Shown: piece after piece, positions 46,276 through 56,009 of the stretch
How the letters are laid out: the number at the start of each line of letters is the position of its first letter
How positions within the stretch are numbered: position 1 is the first letter of the stretch
From: Trogon surrucura
Lineage: Eukaryota > Chordata > Aves > Trogoniformes > Trogonidae
Length of the DNA stretch: 64,000 nucleotides
Direction: 5' to 3'
Assembly (NCBI GenBank): GCA_020746105.1
Contig: CM036618.1
Location: forward strand, 2,666,001-2,730,000
Notes under the pieces: generated by a model
Database searches by the model: none
What the model was told of the DNA's origin: nothing
What the model saw: only the letters and a program-made list of their open reading frames with translations
Translations under genes and position numbers: made by a program

Positions 46276-49200
46276 AGTGTTTTTATGTAACTGGTCAGTG
46301 GAAGGCAGAGGTACAGTCCGAAGGGAAACCAGATAGGAGCTGAAATTACAGGCAGGCTTATCAAAGACAGAGGAGCAGCTCGCACTCTCGTGTATTTTGA
46401 GACACCGGAAGGTTTGGCAGGGAGCCTGGTGGCAACAAGATCTTCTGTTCATGCACAGGAGTCAGATGGGAGCTGGGGAAAATGGGCAGTTCTTTTTTTT
46501 GTGGGTTGTTTTCTTTTTCTCCATCCATCCCTGGGCCAGTCGCCGAGCCCGTCTCTCAGGCTTCGCTTTGAGCATCGGTCGAAGAGGACGTGCGTGAGCT
46601 ACCGTGGAAGGGACCGGTCCCAGCTGTGTGCTTCAGCCCTCTCCTGCCCGCCTCCCTTGGCCGCGCAACCGCTGCTCTTGGCACGTGCGGAAAGCTGGAC
46701 CAGAACCCTCCCTGCGAAAAGGGAATGAAGGAGATGATAGGACCATCCCTTTCAGCCTGGGCTTAAATTGTGTTAAGCTGGACTGGGGCCTGAGTCTCGG
46801 GGAAAATGGTTTTCAGTGGAGGAATTAGAGCTTGCGGGCACTTCCCACGTTGGTGGAACCCAGGGCACAGACACAAAACTAAGTGACGGAGTGGATTTGC
46901 AGCACGTCCACTCTTCTTCAATAACCATCCATCTGTGTATTCTTGCCTCCCGTTAGTTGCAAAGTAATTTATCCTTCCTTCAGCGAGATGGACACGTGTA
47001 CACGTACCTGAACTACCTCACCTTGAGCGTGTGTAACTGCTGTAACAGGAGAATTGTCACCCTGCGACGCGTCTCAGCCTCTCCACTTTGAATCGTTTCC
47101 ACGCTTCGAAGCTTTAACCGTTAATTCGTGCTGTAAACTGAGCCTTTCCCCAACCCAGGGTCTTTCAAGCCATTCTGGGGTTTTATCTCTTTGTATCTTG
47201 ACATCCAGCGCCATGAAAAAGCACCGAACCCGGGCATCCTTCCGCCGCTCTGGAGCTTGGGTCGCTTCAAACACTTCCCTGGCAGCTGCAAAGCTGATAG
47301 GAAACGGCAAAACTTCCGCTGTGGATTATCAGGAACACTGCTGAGGCATTGCTTAATGCATCTGATATCTAAGCCTGGATAACAGAAGCCGTACAGCCGA
47401 GGGGAGAAAAAAAAAAAAAAAAGGAAGAAAAAATCAAGATTGGCAGCTATTGCAAGAATTCAGATAGGGGCACCTTGGTAAAGAGTGAGGGGGAAGGCGT
47501 TTACTTCCATTACAGAGCCCGGGGCTGAGATGGATTCTCTCTCCATCATTGTCCTAAGCACATTATCCCTGAACGAAAGAGGGTTTCTCTGAATCCGCAA
47601 TTTTTCTAGGCTTCAGTGTTATTGAAATGAAACCGCTTCAAGGATATCGCCATTCTTTACCGTCGTATGGATTCTCATCTCATGTAAATTATTTGGCCAC
47701 TTTTCATTTTAATCCTCCACTGTCGTTTGCTACAAAAGGGATCATTTGGTTTCTTCATTGGAGGTATTGAGCTGACAGCTGCCCTTTGTCTAGAAAGCAG
47801 TGTGCCTTTGCAGGATTTACTTGCGCCGGCTCTTTTTCTTTTTTTTTTTTCCTTTTAAGTTCACATTGGTTCGTATTTTTCATCTGTAGTTTTCAGGAGC
47901 TTTTTGGATTGTGAACAGGCTGGCGAGCTGTGAAGAGAAATTCAGACATCCTGGCCCTTAGCAAGAGTACACCTGACTGATAAGTAACAAAAATGGAGGC
48001 AGATTAATGAAATTTCCTGCTTGCAAGAAGAATTATCGTCAGAAAATTCATAGTGTGTTCACAAGTCCTACGCGAGCAAACCAAAACAGGCAGTGATGAA
48101 GTCTTGAATTTCTTTCCGTGACTTCTCTGTCTTGAAAATCCAGTTCTTCTCACCTACTTCGCAGAAATGTTGGGAGGCTTTGAAGGTTGTGCTCTGTGTG
48201 TATCACCCACCAGTCCCATGGGCACCTCCACGTAAGTGATGGGAAGGAAACGTCAGTACTGGGGCCGGTATTATTCAATATATTCATCAACGATTTGGAT
48301 GAGGGACTAGAGAGTACTATCAGCAAGTTTGCTGATGACACCAAGCTGGGAGGAGTGAGCCTAAATTTTGTTGTTATTGGAAAATGTGAGCTTTCTCTCC
48401 TTGGAGCCGGCAGAAGCGCATGGCAGCCAGTGTCTCGCTGAAAGAATAGCGTTCAGTTTTGGGCCGAGAGAAGGCTCAGTAGTGGCTCCCGTGTTGTCTT
48501 TTCTTCATTAATTGACATCTCAGTTTCTTGTGTCAACATAAGAATGGGCGGTTCAAGTATCTACCATTTCCTTCTTTCACATATTTTGTCATTTCTTCCA
48601 TAAAGTTAGGCATTGCCTAGTAGTTCGATGACCACAGATAATCTAGATCCATAATATCGCGTGATACGAGGGTTTCACCTTCTGCTTTTAGTACATCCCT
48701 GTGTAAATTCGCTGGGTTTTATAATTTTATGGGGTTTCATTCGTGGCGTTCTAACAAGTATCTGTAAACAAAATAATATTCAGCCAAGAGAGTCCGTAAA
48801 ATAGCTGTTACAGCTCCCAAAATTCGGTGAGTTAATTTTTGTACGCGTAACGATGACCTGGATTCGTGACTCGGACTCCAGGTCGTACGATAAGAGTCAT
48901 GTAAATAATAGTACAGCAGTTTCCAGCTGTGAAGTCTTGACATTCCTTTATCTCATGGCACTTCAAAGAGGAAATAGTTCTTGGCTCTGGGCAGAGAGTG
49001 GAGTGTCCTATTTTGTAGAGGAGGCAGTTGGGCTGGGATCCTGCGCTTCTGCTTCCATCACTAACTGAAAGGAAAAAAAAACTCATTTCCTGGCCTGTTT
49101 TCCAAGCTCTCCGTTCTCAAAAACGAAAAACCTTTGTATAGAGCGCAACCCCTTTGAGCAGAAATTTTCAAGTTGAGGTAGACACACGTATCACTTCAAA

Positions 49201-51016
49201 GGCTCTGATAATGGAAAGGATGATAGATGTGGAAGAGGAGAGTATATACGTAAAGAAAATACCGTGCCCGGAGGCTGTGCGGGAGGCAGAGAAGGAGAGA
49301 AAAATCTCGTGCTGATAATTCAGGGCACGTTCCTGCTGGTGGCGGTGCTGGAGTTGACAGAAAGCGAGTGTAACCAGGTGTCCCTCTCTCCACATCTCGT
49401 GGCAAAACCTCGTTTTTTTCACAGTAGGATCGAGCCCAGTGGGAATTGTGGTTACGGTCAGTCTCTCCGGATTTCCTTCCTAAGAGCAGCTCGGAGGTCC
49501 GGGGAAGAAGTGGATATTTACGTGTAAATGGAATTGCCTCCAAAGCCGCGGTTGGTAGCGTAGACCTAATCCGCCCTTCGTTTCGCGAAGATGGAGCTGT
49601 CTCTGTGGTTTCATTTGCTCTCCGAGCTCGCAAATCAAGTGCAAGTCCATTAACAGTGCACCTAGGTGTGCCAGCGTGCCGTTTCTCTGACAACTTTGGA
49701 AGAAGAGTCTGCGCGGGGGCACTGCTGCCCCTGCAAATAACGCTGGGAGCAACAGCCTGAAGAAGCGGTGCCGAAAATCCAGACTGGGTGTGCAAAACCT
49801 GTCTTCACAGCGGGTTGGCATAAACTGGAAGTGAACTAGTGGGTTCCACTTACTCGAAAAAAGGTGGCGCCGAAGCAGTTTTCCCAGGTTTTTTTAGGAA
49901 GTGACCGCGCTGCCGGAGGAGAAATACGGAAAATAAGAATTGCCCTAAATCTCCTGCTGCCGAATGATCTGCGATTAGAGGAAATGGCTGATTTTCAAAC
50001 GCGGAGCAGCTGTCCGACGGTGGAACCTGCTGCTGATCAAAGTTGATCAAAGCATTCTGGGGATTATATATGACGGACAATCTACAGGAAAAAAAAAAAA
50101 AATAGTAGTAGTGCCTGCTTATGGCATCCTTATCAGAGCCCATTGAAGTAAACAGGACTTTTTGCTGGTTTTAATGCGGATCTGATAAGCTCCGTGGAAT
50201 GTAAATCAGTTCGTTAAAATTGGTGAGGCACTTAAATGAAATAAAAGAGAAAACAGTTTCACTTTTATCGGGTGTTTGTGGCATATGAAGTACAATAAAA
50301 TCACGGTTATTCAGGAAAAAAAAAAATGCCGTACTCAGTATGTTTTTCTGGGGAAGATTTGAAGTTTTTAAATGGTGATTTTTTTCAAAACCGCTCCTCC
50401 AACTCTAGAAATCTCACTTTATTACTGTGTAGTTTTGTCTGCATAACCTTCGTACATATATAGTCTAAAGCGTGTGATATTTGTGTGGTTTTGTGCGTAT
50501 TTACATATACAGGTATATATATATGTGTGTATAGTTGAACCCAGGGATCAAAATGAATATTGAGCAGCTCCTTTATAGGCAGGACGCTGCCGAAGCTGGT
50601 GGTATGTCAGGAAAAAAAGTAAATAAATGATAATAAAAAAAGGCAGAGGCATGGCCTGCGTTGTCTCCTGGCGTGATACTTCACTCGACGGTCTGAACTC
50701 CGATCCACGTAGCTCTGCCGGCTCGGCTGTACCTCCTAGTACAATATTCTGACTGCTGAGGTGACGCTGCAAACGCCAACGTAATATTCATTTATCTGAG
50801 GCATTCGGGAAGTTTTAGCCGCGCTACGTGGATATGAGTCTGTGTTGATGTTACCTCAGGCATATATATGGGTTTACATAACGTTTACTCGTCTACGTTA
50901 GCCCTGTAAGAGCGATGCATAAACTAGCAGTTGACACCTTTCTAGTGCTTTGGAGCCTTCATGCTTTGATTTCTGAAAAACACTTTGGTTTTTTTATTTT
51001 TTTTTTCCCCTTGCAG
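46276..51016. other. Intronic sequence before exon E; one CR1 internal fragment
   Basis: It contains the internal CR1 fragment at 48250-48358 and a poly-A run at about 47407-47422. The stretch 47425-47830 is repeat-free and looks like candidate conserved non-coding DNA. Frames of up to 199 codons on the - strand (49196-49795) have no family resemblance. Confidence 0.45.
48250..48358 (+). mobile_element. Internal CR1 reverse-transcriptase fragment without 3' tail
   Basis: The frame reads [20 protein letters not shown] then [16 protein letters not shown], the palm with the FADD motif. The homology ends abruptly on both sides with no CR1 tail. As CR1 inserts from its 3' end, the tail must have been removed later or the piece moved by another route. 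Confidence 0.9.
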
Positions 51017-51099
51017 TTACTTCAATGAGAATCAATACCCAGACGAGGCAAAGAGAGAAGAAATTGCCAACGCCTGTAACGCGGTTATACAGAAGCCAG
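51017..51099 (+). CDS. HMBOX1: HMBOX1 coding exon E (homeodomain middle)
   Basis: This 83-base exon encodes YFNENQYPDEAKREE then IANACNAVIQKPG, residues 273-300. It covers the helix 1 to helix 2 part of the homeodomain, including the longer inter-helix stretch that makes this family atypical (about 78 rather than 60 residues, as in HNF1). The acceptor is a T- and C-rich tract ending TTGCAG at 51016; the donor is GTGAGG at 51100. An antisense solo LTR starts 127 bp after the exon. Confidence 0.96.
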
Positions 51100-51226
51100 G
51101 TGAGGAGCCGATCGCGGTGTCCTTTGCAAAGGCAGCTGCGATTAGATTTCAGCATCTCCAGCTAAGTTCGGCAAATCTCATTTTACGGCTGTAAGTAACA
51201 AACGCGATGCTCCCAACTCAGAGTAG

Positions 51227-52032
51227 TGTCGCGGGTTAGGGCTGGGCCGGCCACTAACGCGGACGGACGCTCTCTAACCCCCTCTTCCCCCCCCCTAAAT
51301 GGGAAGAGAAAAGGGAATGAGGCAGAGAGACTTAGGGGTTAGAGAAGAAAAACTAGAACAGCTTTAATGAAAATAATGGAAATAACGGTGAGAAGATAAA
51401 AGTAAAGAACTATATACAACTATAGATAGTAGCCCGATATCAAACCCGACTCCCTCCCCCGATATCCATCCCCACTGGTGCTGCAGAGCAGGAGGCACTG
51501 GGGCAGCCCCAGGCTCAGCGGCGGCGGGAGCTGGATACAGGAGCTGGATTCGGGAACTCAGGATCCTGATCAAAATCAGGAGGTCAGATGGAGTCCTCTC
51601 TGGACACCGGCCAGTGCAGAAAAGAAGGGTGAAAGAGGTGAAAAATGGGGCGAAACTCTCGTGATCACTCAATTTATACTAGATATGACGTATATGGGAT
51701 GGAATACTCTCGTTGGTCACCGGTCCTGTCTATTACCCCCTGGAGGTGCAACCTTTTACTTCCTTGTAACCCCTCTTACTACCCAGCACCCGCAGTGTGG
51801 CACACAGGAGCCAGCAGTGGCCTTGGTCACTACAGGAATGAGTATCAGCAAGAGCCTTTCTGCATCCCAGTCCCAGGCAGTGACTGCAAACATCAGGTGT
51901 TATCACTGCCAGTAGCACACACTGTCTGCAAGAACACGCTGCTGACTTCAGAATGTGCAGCCTTTTAGAAGACACTACACCGCAAAGTAAAAATCACTAA
52001 CCAGGACTGGGTTTTTAGCTAAACCCAGGACA
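51227..52032 (-). mobile_element. Solo LTR of an avian endogenous retrovirus, antisense
   Basis: The 806-bp element has ends TGTCGCGGGTTAG and AACCCAGGACA (TG...CA, inverted TGTC/GACA). It is flanked by the 5-bp duplication AGTAG at 51222-51226 and 52033-52037. Read on the - strand it begins TGTCCTGGGTTTAG and contains ATTAAAGCTGTTCTAG, like the TTAATAAACTGTTCT region of the common avian ERVL-type LTR. A 5-bp duplication fits ERVL-like elements. No gag, pol or env sequence lies beside it, so it is a recombination relic. It lies in the HMBOX1 E-F intron. Confidence 0.88.
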
Positions 52033-52037
52033 AGTAG

Positions 52038-52620
52038 GTTTCTTCTCGAGCGTTCTCTAACTCCCGTCGCTCAGAGCTACCCTGCTTGGATGAACATTTT
52101 CAAACCCGCGTGCCAGTGTCTGCAACGTCAGCTCCCACCACGGAGACACCAAGTACGAGTTGGGCACCCGAGTGTTTCATTTATGCAGCTTCAGCAATGG
52201 CATCGCTAAGAAAATAAACGTGTTTGAAGGGCTTTCATCTGCTACGTTCAGTTCTTTCAAAGTGCTTATTGCAAGCACTCCGTGGCGATCTGAGAACTTC
52301 ATTGCGCTTTCTGAAAGCGGGTTCTGCTGGTTCCCTTTTACCGGTGGGGTGTCGTGGGTTCGCAGATCGAGGCTTGCTGAGATCATACAGCAGGTCCTCG
52401 GAGGAGTAAGGAGCACAGCTTTGCTGTCTTTCCATTTTCTTTCCAGATTGTAGGCAGGGGACTCGTATCGGAATCCGGGTGTTAATGGAGGACCTTGCAT
52501 TTGGGTCAACGAGTTTGATTTGCCCGATTCCTGGAGGAGCCGTGCTTGGGAGAGGAGCATGAATATTCAAGTGTAGTATCAGTGGATGCACCTGCCTTTG
52601 CTTAGTTTCGCTAACCAAAC
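52038..52620. other. Intronic sequence, nothing recognised
   Basis: No exon or mobile element is recognised between the LTR and the next CR1. Confidence 0.5.
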
Positions 52621-52955
52621 ATAGAATCATAGAATGTCAGGGACTGGAAGGGACCTCGAAAGATCATCAAGTCCAATCCCCCTGCCAGAGCAGGAACGCC
52701 TCGATAATGCTACACAGGAACGTGTCCAGGCAGGTCTTGAATGTCTCCAGAGAAGGAGACTCCACACCCTCCCTGGGCAGCCTGGGCCAGGGCTCCGGCA
52801 CCCTCACTGAGAAGAAGTTTCTTCTCGAGTTTAAGCGGAACCTCTTATGTTCCAGTTTCAGCCCATTACCCCTTGTCCTATCATTGGTTGTCACCGAGAA
52901 GAGCCTGGCTCCATCCTTGTGACACTCACCCTTTAGATATTTCTAAACATTGACA
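52621..52955 (-). mobile_element. CR1 copy, antisense, abundant young subfamily
   Basis: The tail complement ATAGAATCATAGAATGTCAG is at 52621. The - strand reads [19 protein letters not shown] and [19 protein letters not shown]. It is truncated after CACCCTTTAGATATTTCTAA. Confidence 0.93.
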
Positions 52956-53091
52956 CAGTTTTCACAACTTGTATTCTGGATATGTTTAGATTTTTATATA
53001 ACCAGAATTGAAAATGAAAGTGAAAGAAAGCTAAAGCATGACTTGAAAGCTCTAAGGCGTGACTCCTGGACATCGGGCAGTCACGGGATAG

Positions 53092-53160
53092 CACAGAATC
53101 ACCCAGCAATTTAGGCTGGAAGGGATGTCTGGAGATACCTGGTCAGGCAGGACCAGCTTA
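53092..53160 (-). mobile_element. Old CR1 3' fragment, antisense
   Basis: CACAGAATCACCCAGCAATT then AGGCTGGAAGGGATGTCTGG resembles a diverged CR1 3' end (GGTTGGAAGGGACCTCTGG in typical copies). The body beyond about 53160 is not clearly recognisable. Confidence 0.6.
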
Positions 53161-54355
53161 GATTTTGAATATATCCAAACAGAGAGGTTTTCCTACCTCC
53201 AAGCCCCAGTTCTGCAATGCTGAGCATTCTAATGGCAGAACACTTTTTCCAAAAATTCCCTCTGTTTTATATGTTGCTTCTTGTCTTTTCGTGGTGGAAG
53301 CACAATGATCCGGCAGGTAGAGAACTGAGGAGCTCAGGGTTTTATTCCTGCCTGTGCTCGGGGTTGGTTTAGCAGCTCTGAACAAACCCCCGTGTCTCAG
53401 GATGGGTAAAATACTGTGAGTGCTACTGATGCGAAGCATTAGGAAGCAGCGTAGCCACCCATTTCCAGGTTTTTCTTTCTTGCCTCCCCTCTCCTTACTT
53501 AAGTTTGCAGATCATGCGTTTCGTACGCTGAATAAATAAACTTTGAGAAACAGTCTAAAGCAGGGGAGCCTCGTCCCCGCGTAGCCTGGGGATGCAGCCA
53601 CAGCGAGTGGAGCGGAGGGCGGCTGAAGAGGTTTCTGTGCTGTCCCTGCGATGCTCAATCCCTCCAGCCTTCCCTTTTTTACGCTGGTGATCAGGAGAAG
53701 GGATTGTCTCGCGTAGCTGGCTGGTGGTGGTTGGGATTTTATTTGCTGGTTTGGGTGTGAAACTCCAGCGATCTGGTTTCCAATATCCCCACGCCCCACT
53801 TCTCCCAAAAAAACCCACGAGTGTCTGGGCACAACTGGGAGGGCGGCTGGTGCCGGAGAGGAAGGAGAGCAGGTTGGAGGGGGGACACACAAAATCTCTT
53901 CATTTTGCTGCTGAAGAAAACACGTCATGAGCTGTATCCTCACGACACGTAGTAAGAGGAGTAGCCCAGGGCTTTGCAGTTTGTGGCAGGGGTGTGAATT
54001 TGAATTTTTTTGAAACTCGGTTTTATCCTCAAACTAGAAGAGCAGCCCTCTGTTCTCCTATGACTCTGGATTTTAGTTGATTGAAGCTGCAAAGAAATTC
54101 CCGTATTTCAGATTTTACAAAAAAAGAAAGAAGAAAGGCTGCTTTGTTTTTAGAGAGAGATTTGGCATTTATCACCATAACATCTGGGCACAGTCCTTTG
54201 ATTCACGTAAAATTCACTTTATTCTCAGTTTTAATAACTTTCTGGCACTGTCTTTGTTTCAGGGGTTTATCATATGAGTACGAGTCTTCTGCCTACCTCT
54301 GCGACCCGGGGAGTAACAATGCTGGTTTCTTTTTCTTCCCCTGTTACTTTCCTAG
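53161..54355. other. Intronic sequence before exon F
   Basis: No exon or mobile element is recognised. 53550-53880 is G+C-richer with several CpG sites. Confidence 0.5.
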
Positions 54356-54451
54356 GAAAAAAGTTATCCGATTTGGAGCGAGTTACCTCCCTGAAAGTGT
54401 ACAATTGGTTTGCCAACAGAAGAAAGGAAATCAAGAGAAGAGCCAATATCG
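54356..54451 (+). CDS. HMBOX1: HMBOX1 coding exon F (homeodomain recognition helix)
   Basis: This 96-base exon encodes KKLSDLERVTSLKVYNWF then ANRRKEIKRRANI, residues 301-332. It holds homeodomain helix 3 with the core WF-NRR signature (W near residue 318; Ala replaces the more usual Gln or Lys before the Asn). The basic run KEIKRR is a likely nuclear-localisation and DNA-backbone contact. The acceptor is TTTCCTAG at 54355; the donor GTAATG starts at 54452. Confidence 0.97.
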
Positions 54452-55914
54452 GTAATGTATCAGAGCGCCGGCTGTCAAGGTTTAGTGGGTGCACTTGCTC
54501 AAGAGAGATGGAAATTACGTAAGATTGTATTAATGGAAATACTGGAGGTTCTGACATCCTTAACAGAAATGCGGAGCAATTTTTAAAATTAGTCTCTCGC
54601 TGTCCCAGGGTTTCGTTAAAATATGGGTCGGGATTTAATTTATGGAATTCCGTCACCGGTGCAGGAAAACGACGCGGTTATTAAGTTTTACTGGAAGATG
54701 GGTTTTAAAAACCGAAGCGAACGTTCTGTTGGCAGGAGGAGAATCGCGTTTCCCTATGCTCAGGTTCCTATGGGCATGCAAAATAAAATCTGAAATAAAA
54801 CTTCAAAGCACCTTCACTGCAAATAAGAGAAGTGGAGACGATCGCAAGTTCACAGCCTCAACATGTTGTTTGAGTGAGAAGTGAAGGCTGTGAAGAGCTT
54901 TGATCTGGTCGTGCGTTTCCTTGGTGTTGCACTGAGCTGTGCTCGTTTCTTCAGCCCAAGCTTGGGGTGTCTCTTCTTACTCGCATCCCTGAGACCCCCC
55001 CCAAGGGATCTACGAGTCCAGATGAATTGTTTTACGTCTCAGATCCAGCCGGTAGAACCGAAGGCTCTGCAAGGCAGCTGCTTATCCTGGTCGTCCCTGT
55101 GCCCCTTTTGGCTTTCCAAGGGGTTGCACAGCGACGAGTGGCTGGGACAGAGTGGTGATTGTAATTCTTCTTGGCGATCAGCGTCAAACAAAAGCGATTT
55201 CAGAGTTCGGTTCTTCGTGTGGGTAGCTGCTCGTAAAGGAAATTAGAAGTGGCTCTGAACTTGTGAGAAGTAGACCTTCTAATGGGAATAAATATGAGGC
55301 ATTCTAAGGAGAATAAACTCATAATAGTGGCTGGCATGCAAAAAAACTTCTGCAATGCAAAATTTTAGACTCTTTTGGGTACTACTCAGAATTGCGTTTC
55401 CAATATGTAGACGAACGGAGAATCTGTCTGTTCTTGTTAACCAGTGTTTTTGCAAATATCAAATGCCTTCTTGCCGTGTTTGTCAGTAAGAAAGAATGCC
55501 TTTTTACATCTTCTAATGTGTTACTGAAATGTAATGTACATTTATTTTTCCAAAAATGAAACCTGTCGAAGGGTGGGGGGAACAAAGCCGAGTCAGTCCC
55601 GGGTGGGTGGAGTTAGAGCTATGTCTGTAACTCATGGGGAGGAGGGTTAGAAGGAGATCAGAAGGACCAAGGGGTGCTTTATACGCATGGATCCTACAGG
55701 AAGATGGAAGATCTGTGTGTTTTTAAGTCCCTTCAGTGCTTTCCATCTGTTTTCGGTTTCGCAACCTTCCCAAATACCGGAGAGCGAAGAGGAAGAGGCT
55801 AAGAGCTAACTCTGTTCTTCCAGTTATTCTGACTTCTCGGGGGGAAGAAAAAAAAGTTATTTTAATTACTCTAATGCATCAGATAAATTAGGGATCCATT
55901 TGCTTTTTTCGAAG
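54452..55914 (+). other. HMBOX1: HMBOX1 intron F-G
   Basis: This is a 1463-bp intron with GTAATG donor and GAAG acceptor. No mobile element is recognised. Confidence 0.75.
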
Positions 55915-56009
55915 AAGCAGCAATCCTGGAGAGCCATGGAATAGATGTACAGAGTCCGGGAGGCCATTCCAACAGTGACGACGTTGATGGCAACGACTAC
56001 TCGGAGCAG
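55915..56009 (+). CDS. HMBOX1: HMBOX1 coding exon G (acidic spacer)
   Basis: This 95-base exon encodes EAAILESHGIDVQSPGG then HSNSDDVDGNDYSEQ, residues 333-364. It is a Ser/Asp-rich, probably disordered spacer after the homeodomain. The acceptor region TTTTTTCGAAGAAGCAG contains three AGs three bases apart. The known human protein (ANIEAAILE) implies the first one, used here. The donor GTGAGC starts at 56010 and the exon ends on a codon border. Confidence 0.95.

Noticed and set aside
49196..49795. 199-codon frame on the - strand
   Set aside because: Composition is random-looking with no domain or motif, and it lies within an intron.
51227..52032. Full endogenous retrovirus
   Set aside because: Only one LTR length lies between the two AGTAG duplications. 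No gag, pol or env-like frame is present.
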